DNA of 64,000 nucleotides from Proteles cristata cristata (Eukaryota; Chordata; Mammalia; Carnivora; Hyaenidae), in NCBI GenBank assembly GCA_017311185.1, contig JAESUZ010001717.1, positions 434,001-498,000 on the forward strand, written 5' to 3'. The notes beneath the pieces are model-generated. The model did not search any database. It had not been told where the DNA came from and saw only the letters and a program-made list of their open reading frames with translations. The stretch's first letter is position 1; each line of letters begins with the position of its first letter. Of the stretch, positions 58,750 through 64,000 are shown piece after piece. A program made the position numbers and the translations under genes.

Positions 58750-59560
58750 AGTAGTTTGGACCCTGCCAGCCTCTCACAGAAGTGGATGTGGCGTGGTTTG
58801 CATCAGGGCTCCGGGGCAAGGCTCTGTCTCCCCTGCAGGGGCGCACAGCCCCCCGAGCCTGCTCCCCCTGGACCCGATGGCGGCTCGGAAGGCAGAGAGC
58901 CCCAGCATAAGAACAGCAGCTCCTCTGCTCAGTGGCCCAGAGCCACCAGCCAGGGCTGGGATGAGCCATGTTTACCTTGGAAGGCCCAGCCTCTTTTGTA
59001 ACACTCACTCATTGTTGCCAGGAGCCCAAAAATACTTTTATTAATGGAAAAACAGGGATGGCTCCACAAAGAAATATTTTGACAAGGCCGGAGGAGGCAG
59101 CGGGAGGGTTCAGAGCATATCCTCAGGAAGCTTGGGTTTCTTATCTTCTAGGGAGCCCATGGGGGGGCAGGGGGACAGAGGCGGGGGCGGGGAAGCGGGG
59201 CACGCTCCTCCCGGAGGGGGGGCCTGCTCCGTTTCCGCAAGAGGCTCCCAGGCGTGGCTCCCTGGGCTGGAGAGAGCCGGGCCGGCTTTCTGCCACGTGG
59301 CCTGGTCTGCACCCCACCCCACCCCCTGGGGCCCGGGGGGGCTCCAGTCCTGGTCCCGGCCCCATGCAGGTGTTCTCCCTCATGGAGCATTTCCCTCGCC
59401 TGCAAATGAAGCTTGGGGCCGGCTGCAGACCTCTCGCTGGGCCCCCAGGCACCCACCGGCGCCCGCGGGGCGAGGCAAGCGGCAACGTGCTTTTCTGGCT
59501 CTCGAGCCAGCTTTCGCGGACCTTAAGCCACCTTCAGGTGCTGCTTTAAACACCTTTCCA
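58750..59560 (+). other. GC-rich intergenic stretch without recognised elements
   Basis: A 193-codon open frame (58968-59549) and antisense frames overlap here, but composition explains them and no domain is visible. G-rich runs lie at 59160-59220. Confidence 0.5.
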
Positions 59561-59564
59561 CACA

Positions 59565-59725
59565 GCAGTTCTCTAGTTGGGTGGTACTTCCCCTGCTGTG
59601 TGGATGGGGAGATGGAGGCACAGAGCAGGTAAGTAACTCGCTGAAGGCCGCAGAGTTACCGAGAGGCAGTGCTGGAGTTTACACCTGGGCCAGCTGGCTC
59701 CGGAGTGTGACTCTTAACCAACCCT
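59565..59725 (-). mobile_element. MIR SINE fossil
   Basis: TGTGGATGGGGAGATGGAGG, CACAGAGCAGGTAAGTAACT, GCCGCAGAGTTACCGAGAGG and GTGCTGGAGTTTACACC read as antisense MIR. Confidence 0.7.
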
Positions 59726-60112
59726 GCTTCTGCTCTTCTTTCTGAAGTGCATACGTGACTCCGTTACCCAACGCCTCTGTACTCGATATCTTTGTACTCT
59801 CAAAATAAAATCCATGTCGGTGAGGACAAGTTTAGTTGTTATGCTGAAGATCCCCAAAAAGCAGTGGGCTAAACAGGTTGAGTATTTCTTTTTCTCTTAC
59901 AAAAGAACCTGGTTAGGAGATCCAGGGTTGATGTGGAGGCCCCAGGATGCGTAGGGACCTGCGCTCCTTCTAGCTGGCACCTTTGTCTTCGTTAACGCAG
60001 TTTCTGCCTCATGGCCCCAAAAGGGCTGCTTGAGCTCCTACCGTCAAGTCCCCATTTTAGCAGGAAGCAAAGAAGGGGAAGTGGAGAGTATGTCCTGTCT
60101 CTTTAAGGGTCT

Positions 60113-60385
60113 GGGGTGCCGGCGGGGCTCAGTGGGTTGAGTGGTTGAGCTTCTGAACTTCCGAATTCAGCTCAGGTCATGATGATGTCACTGTTTGGTT
60201 TGTGAGTTCGAGCCCCGTGTCGGGCTTTGTGCTGATAGCTCAGAGCCTGGAGCCTGTTTTGGATTCTGTGTCTCCCTCTCTGCCTCCTTCCCACTCCCAC
60301 TCCCCCCTCCCTGGCTTGCACCCTGTCTCTGTCTCTCTCAAAAATGAACAAACATTAAGCATTTAAAAAGTATTTAAAAAAATTT
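60113..60385 (+). mobile_element. CAN-SINE, common type, diverged
   Basis: GGGGTGCCGGCGGGGCTCAG, CAGCTCAGGTCATGATGATG, GAGTTCGAGCCCCGTGTCGG and a terminal TGAACAAACATTAAGC. Imperfect TTTAAGG flanks. Confidence 0.88.
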
Positions 60386-60394
60386 AAGGTTTTG

Positions 60395-60545
60395 ATTCCA
60401 GGCCCTTCCACCAGGTGACCTAGGGTAAGTCATTTAACCTTGTTGGAAAAGGGAAAGTATTCCAACTTCTTTCAAAGGTTGTAAGGATTAGATGAGTTCA
60501 TACGTGTCAAACACTTGGAATAGAGCAAAGAACTAAATAATACAT
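60395..60545 (+). mobile_element. MIR-like SINE fossil
   Basis: CCACCAGGTGACCTAGGGTA, AGTCATTTAACCTTGTTGG, AGGTTGTAAGGATTAGATGA and ACTTGGAATAGAGCAAAG fit MIR in the sense direction. Confidence 0.65.
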
Positions 60546-60839
60546 TTTCGTGATTGTTTTTACTGACACCATTTAGAGGACACTGTTCGTGAAGGCGAAC
60601 ATGACCAAGTCACATGGCTCTCCCACAAGAACTCCCCAGGCCTCTCCCATAGCAGCACTAGCACCCTGCTTTGTAATGTGCGTTGACCTCTCTGGCCCCC
60701 CCACTGGGTGGAGATATGCACTGTCCATCTCGTTTTCCCACTGTGTCCCCTGCAACAAGTTCAGGGTCACATGGGAGGTACCCAGAAATCTTGGCAAATG
60801 CATGAAGGAATGAGTGTTTCCAGTGACAGCAGGCTCCCT

Positions 60840-61210
60840 CCCATAGAGGATACTGCCTCAGGGCCTTTGCACATGACATTTCCTCTGTCTCCAGGGTGCT
60901 TTCCCAACTATCTGCATAATCAGTTCTCATATTTCACTCTGCTCGGTGCCCCCTGCTCAGTGAAGCCTTCCCTGACCATCTGGCTAAAACTGTCCCCTTC
61001 CCCCCTCTCTATCTTCCTGCTCTCCTTTGTTTCTTTCTCGGCATGTATCGCTGCTCGCTGGTGTCACCTGCATTCATGTGTTTGCTCTCCCTCTCTCCCG
61101 CTGGACTGGGAGCTCAGTAAAGGCAGCATCTGTATCCATTGCACTCACAGCGGCATCTCCAGCGCCCGGATTATTGCAGGTATGTGATGATATTTGTTGC
61201 ATAAAATATC
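60840..61210 (+). mobile_element. L2 LINE fossil (3' end)
   Basis: CAGGGCCTTTGCACATGACA, CAGTGAAGCCTTCCCTGACC, GGACTGGGAGCTCAGTAAAG and CAGCGGCATCTCCAGCGCCC follow L2 in order. Confidence 0.75.
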
Positions 61211-61219
61211 TATCTAAGA

Positions 61220-62440
61220 TATCTAAAAAATAGATAAAGCCGCAAGGCAGCCCCTTTGCTTTGTAAAGCACGAGGAGAAAACTGCGAGGTAAACGCACCT
61301 CCGTCCTTTTAACAAATGGAAGGCCCGCTCCGCTCTCAGAAAAATGCAAACAGGATCGACCTTGCCTTCTCCTTTTCTCCGTCTCCTGCCCGCGATTCCC
61401 TCTCACTCCACGTCAGCTCTCCAGCTTCTAGGAAAATCTTCCCCGGCCCCGGGGGCCCGGGGCATTCCGAGGGCCGCCTTTGGCCTCCTGCCCCGGCTCA
61501 GCGATCCTGGAGCGGCAGAGGGAGCCCCGCCGAGGGGCAGGCTCTCCCTGGAAACTCGCTGTCAGCAGCCTGATGAGCTGGCAGGGAATGTCCGGGGTTC
61601 TCTCCAAATGCCTTGGAAAACCTCCCTGTTGGGTCACATTCGGCTTGGGGGACCCTGGGATTCCCAGGGCCCTCCGCGGCGGCCAGCGGCTGATTGGGAG
61701 GTAGCAAGATTCAGCACTTCTGAGTTGGAAAAAGCGGTGCTGGGTATTATTTTGGGAACAGTCCGTCATGAGAACCTCCACGATGCGGAGGCTATTAAAA
61801 GCAAGACAATGTATTTTGAAACGAACCAGGCCGGGGAGACACCTTGCTCTTTGCCATGACCGCAGAACGGGGAGTTCTTTCCAGATGAGGTGAACCTTTC
61901 CGTCCCTTGGAAGTGGGGAAAGCCTCTCCCGCCGTCCAGCCGCCACCCGCTCCTCCTCCCCTTCCGGCCCCGGTGGAGAATCCCGTCCACCTCCTCGGCC
62001 GCGTGATGGGGTGAGGGGTCTCCCCGGGCAGGGGGGCGTCCCTGCCCTTCACTGAGAAACACCGAGAGGGTCTAGACGCGTGGCTCTACAGCCGACTGCT
62101 GCGGCCAAGTTCACGTTCTGCCTGCTGCCTCCTAGTTGATGACCTGGGGTCTCTGGGCCTCAGTTTCCCCACCTGCAAAACGAGGATAGTGGTCTTCACG
62201 CCACAGAGTTGCTGCTGGGGCAGCGAGTCCGGGCACGTCGGGGGCTTGGCGAGGGCCCGGCGCCCCGACGTCACTCAGGAGACACGAGATAGGATGACTT
62301 ACTGAGCGGCCGCGACCGGCACATCATTCCAAGCCGCACATACGCGGGCCGTGCCTCTCTTCTCCGAGTCTGGGTGTGTGTGTGGGGGGGTGTCATGAGT
62401 CATCACCACGCAAACAAACAGATGAGATAATGTCACAGTC
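61220..62440 (+). other. CpG-rich intergenic segment
   Basis: Mostly repeat-free apart from a short MIR-like piece (62110-62200). CpG-rich at 61430-61560, 61690-61700 and 61920-62350. No exon recognised. A role as a regulatory element for a downstream gene is possible but unsupported. Confidence 0.35.
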
Positions 62441-62899
62441 TGTCATTCACTCAACCAACCTTCTCGAGGCCCAGCGGTTAGCCAGGCTTCGTCGGGGGTG
62501 CCGAGGAGACGGCGGCGAATGAAACCAAGTTCCGTCCTGGTAGAATTTCTATGTCAGGCGGGAGGCAGGCGAGGCTGTGATACACAGACGAGTATGCAGT
62601 TTGTGGTTACGTGGTGAACACTGGACGCAGTACAACAGGGTGTTGAGGTTGAGGTCGGTGGGGTGAGGGTGAACTTTCGGGCTGACGAGCCGATTTCGGA
62701 GATGAGGGTCGTAGAAGAATGTGTTCACAGGGGGACTTGAGAACCAGGACGGAGAGGACTTCGGAAGCCGCACTGGGGGTCACAGCGGGGAAGGCAGGAG
62801 AAAGGCCATGAGGTGGGGCCGGGGAGGCCGGGGGAGGCTGGGGAGGCCGGGAGGGGACAGCGAGGGGCGTGGGGTCAGACGAATGGGCAGGCCGGGGTC

Positions 62900-63560
62900 T
62901 TGGAAGCCATTGTGTTCGGGCCTTTGTTCCGTCCAAACTTAGTGGCTTGAAAAAAACCAAACAAGTGTGAATTATCTCACCGTGTCTGTGGGTCGGGAGC
63001 AGCTGAGGTGGGTGACGGGGCCACCTCGTCTGAAGGTGTGGCCCTTGGCAGGGGACCTCGGTTCCTCACCACGGGGACCTCCAGACGGCTGCTTGAGTGT
63101 CCCTCCAAGATGGCAGCAGGGCCGCGGGGGGAGGGGCCCGAGAGCGCAAGGCGGAAGCCATGTGCTTAGACCTGGGGCTGAAGCCACATGTGGGCGCCGC
63201 TGCGGCACCCGGCAGGGCACAGAGCAGGGCACCCCGGGACCCTGCGGCACGCTGGCCGGGAGGCCGCCGGGGAGGCCGGGAGCCTCTGAAACGGACTTTC
63301 TGGCTGATCTGGGAGCCCGTGTGACTGCTGTCTGTGGTGGCAAAACAGGGGTCACTTTCCTGCAGTTACTGAGCGCGTGTGCTGCGGGGCCCTTGCACTG
63401 CGGCCGCACGAGATGCAGTGTCTTCGGCCTCTCACGTCCCCTGGGCGGCCCGGAGGCCGGGGAACATCCCCGGTGGGGAGGGGGACGGGGACAGGAGACG
63501 AGAGAGCGGTGTGCTCGGGGGAGGGACGCAGAGGACCTGCGGCTCTGAGCATTTCCGGGG
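62900..63560 (+). other. CpG-rich segment with LTR-type fossil text at its start
   Basis: CCAAACTTAGTGGCTTGAAA and TCTGTGGGTCGGGAGCAGCT at 62935-63010 resemble the fossil at 12870-13110. The rest (63010-63560) is GC- and CpG-rich with a 193-codon open frame that has no recognisable domain. Confidence 0.4.
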
Positions 63561-63589
63561 GCAGGAACATGGGTTCAGGGGGCTAAGAG

Positions 63590-64000
63590 GTGAGTGCTGA
63601 GGCTGGAAGGGGTGAGGAGGGAAGATTTTATCGGTCTTCAAGGTGCGCACAGGATTCTGGACTCTGTTCTGAAGGTGATTAGATCCCAGTGGAGGGTTTT
63701 ATTTATTTATTTATTTATTTATATTTCTGAGAGAGAGAGAGACAGTGTGAGCAGGGGAGGGTCAGAGAGAGAGGGAGTCACAGACTGAAACAGGCTCCAG
63801 GCTCTGAGCTGGCAGTCAGCCCAGAGCCCGACACAGGGCTCGAACCCATGAACCTGAGATCATGACCTGAGCTGAAGTTGGATACTTAACCGACTGAGCC
63901 ACTCAGGTGGCCCCCTGCCAGTGGAGGGTTTTAAGCAGGGGAGAATGTCATCATGGGCTGTGCCCTTGAGATTCTGAAGTTTAGGGAAGGTCATGGAGGA
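63590..64000 (+). mobile_element. Ancient interspersed repeat split by a SINE
   Basis: ATTCTGGACTCTGTTCTGAA then GTGGAGGGTTTTAAGCAGGG and AGAATGTCATCATGGGC belong to the family at 41120-41680. The SINE at 63702-63917 interrupts it. It runs off the window end. Confidence 0.5.
63702..63917 (-). mobile_element. CAN-SINE, mosaic of common and younger types
   Basis: Antisense. Body carries younger-type marks (GAGTCACAGACTGAAACAGG, GAGCTGGCAGTCAGC) but the head carries common-type marks (GACCTGAGCTGAAGTTGG, CGACTGAGCCACTCAGG). Exact 16-bp duplication CCAGTGGAGGGTTTTA at 63686-63701 and 63918-63933. Confidence 0.94.

Noticed and set aside
58968..59549. 193-codon open frame on the + strand
   Set aside because: GC-rich intergenic sequence, Pro/Gly/Arg-rich product, competing open frames on both strands, no domain.
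62967..63548. 193-codon open frame on the + strand
   Set aside because: CpG-rich sequence starting in an LTR-type fossil; no domain and no exon-like structure.

Overview
This is nuclear DNA from a mammal, almost certainly a feliform carnivoran. It holds about 30 tRNA-derived CAN-SINE copies of the feliform type (head GGCGCCTGGGTGGC followed by GTTAAGCGTCCGACTT), carnivore-type L1 3' ends, and older MIR, L2, hAT and Tigger-like fossils. The only gene I can support has typical mammalian exon/intron structure. I could not narrow the species further, and nothing bacterial, viral or plasmid-like is present.

Positions 4072-34360 (+) carry the last 14 coding exons of ATP9A, a class II (Neo1-like) P4-ATPase of endosomes and trans-Golgi. 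The exons join in frame into 545 residues plus stop. That matches residues 503-1047 of the 1047-residue mammalian protein (numbering from memory) and covers the N-domain C-terminal half, the P domain hinge (TGDK, GDGGND) and membrane segments M5-M10. The first half of the gene lies left of the window. The stop is at 34358-34360, and a 3' UTR of about 4.15 kb runs to an AATAAA at 38498-38503. The UTR contains two Pumilio-type elements, four G-rich tracts able to form RNA quadruplexes, two nested pairs of complementary C-rich/G-rich tracts, and a cluster of ATTAGC motifs just before the polyadenylation signal.

Introns hold 13 CAN-SINEs (12 antisense, 1 sense), old L1, MIR, L2, MER5A-like and Tigger-like remnants. 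The most striking intronic feature is a 1.5-kb pyrimidine-only minisatellite (27823-29340) that begins about 9 bases after an unusually weak splice donor (GTCCAC). It leaves the exon's reading frame open for 533 further codons.

From about 38.5 kb to the end is intergenic DNA with no gene I can support. It has 17 more CAN-SINEs, L1 3' ends, L2/MIR and other fossils, (CA)n and (TG)n microsatellites, and a few repeat-free stretches that could be conserved regulatory elements. In human, NFATC2 lies next downstream of ATP9A on the same strand, so this is probably the ATP9A-NFATC2 interval; the window ends before any NFATC2 exon I can recognise.

I found no previously undescribed genetic system. 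The observations most worth follow-up are the nested complementary tracts in the ATP9A 3' UTR, the minisatellite next to the weak donor, and a distinct CAN-SINE subfamily defined by linked diagnostic changes.
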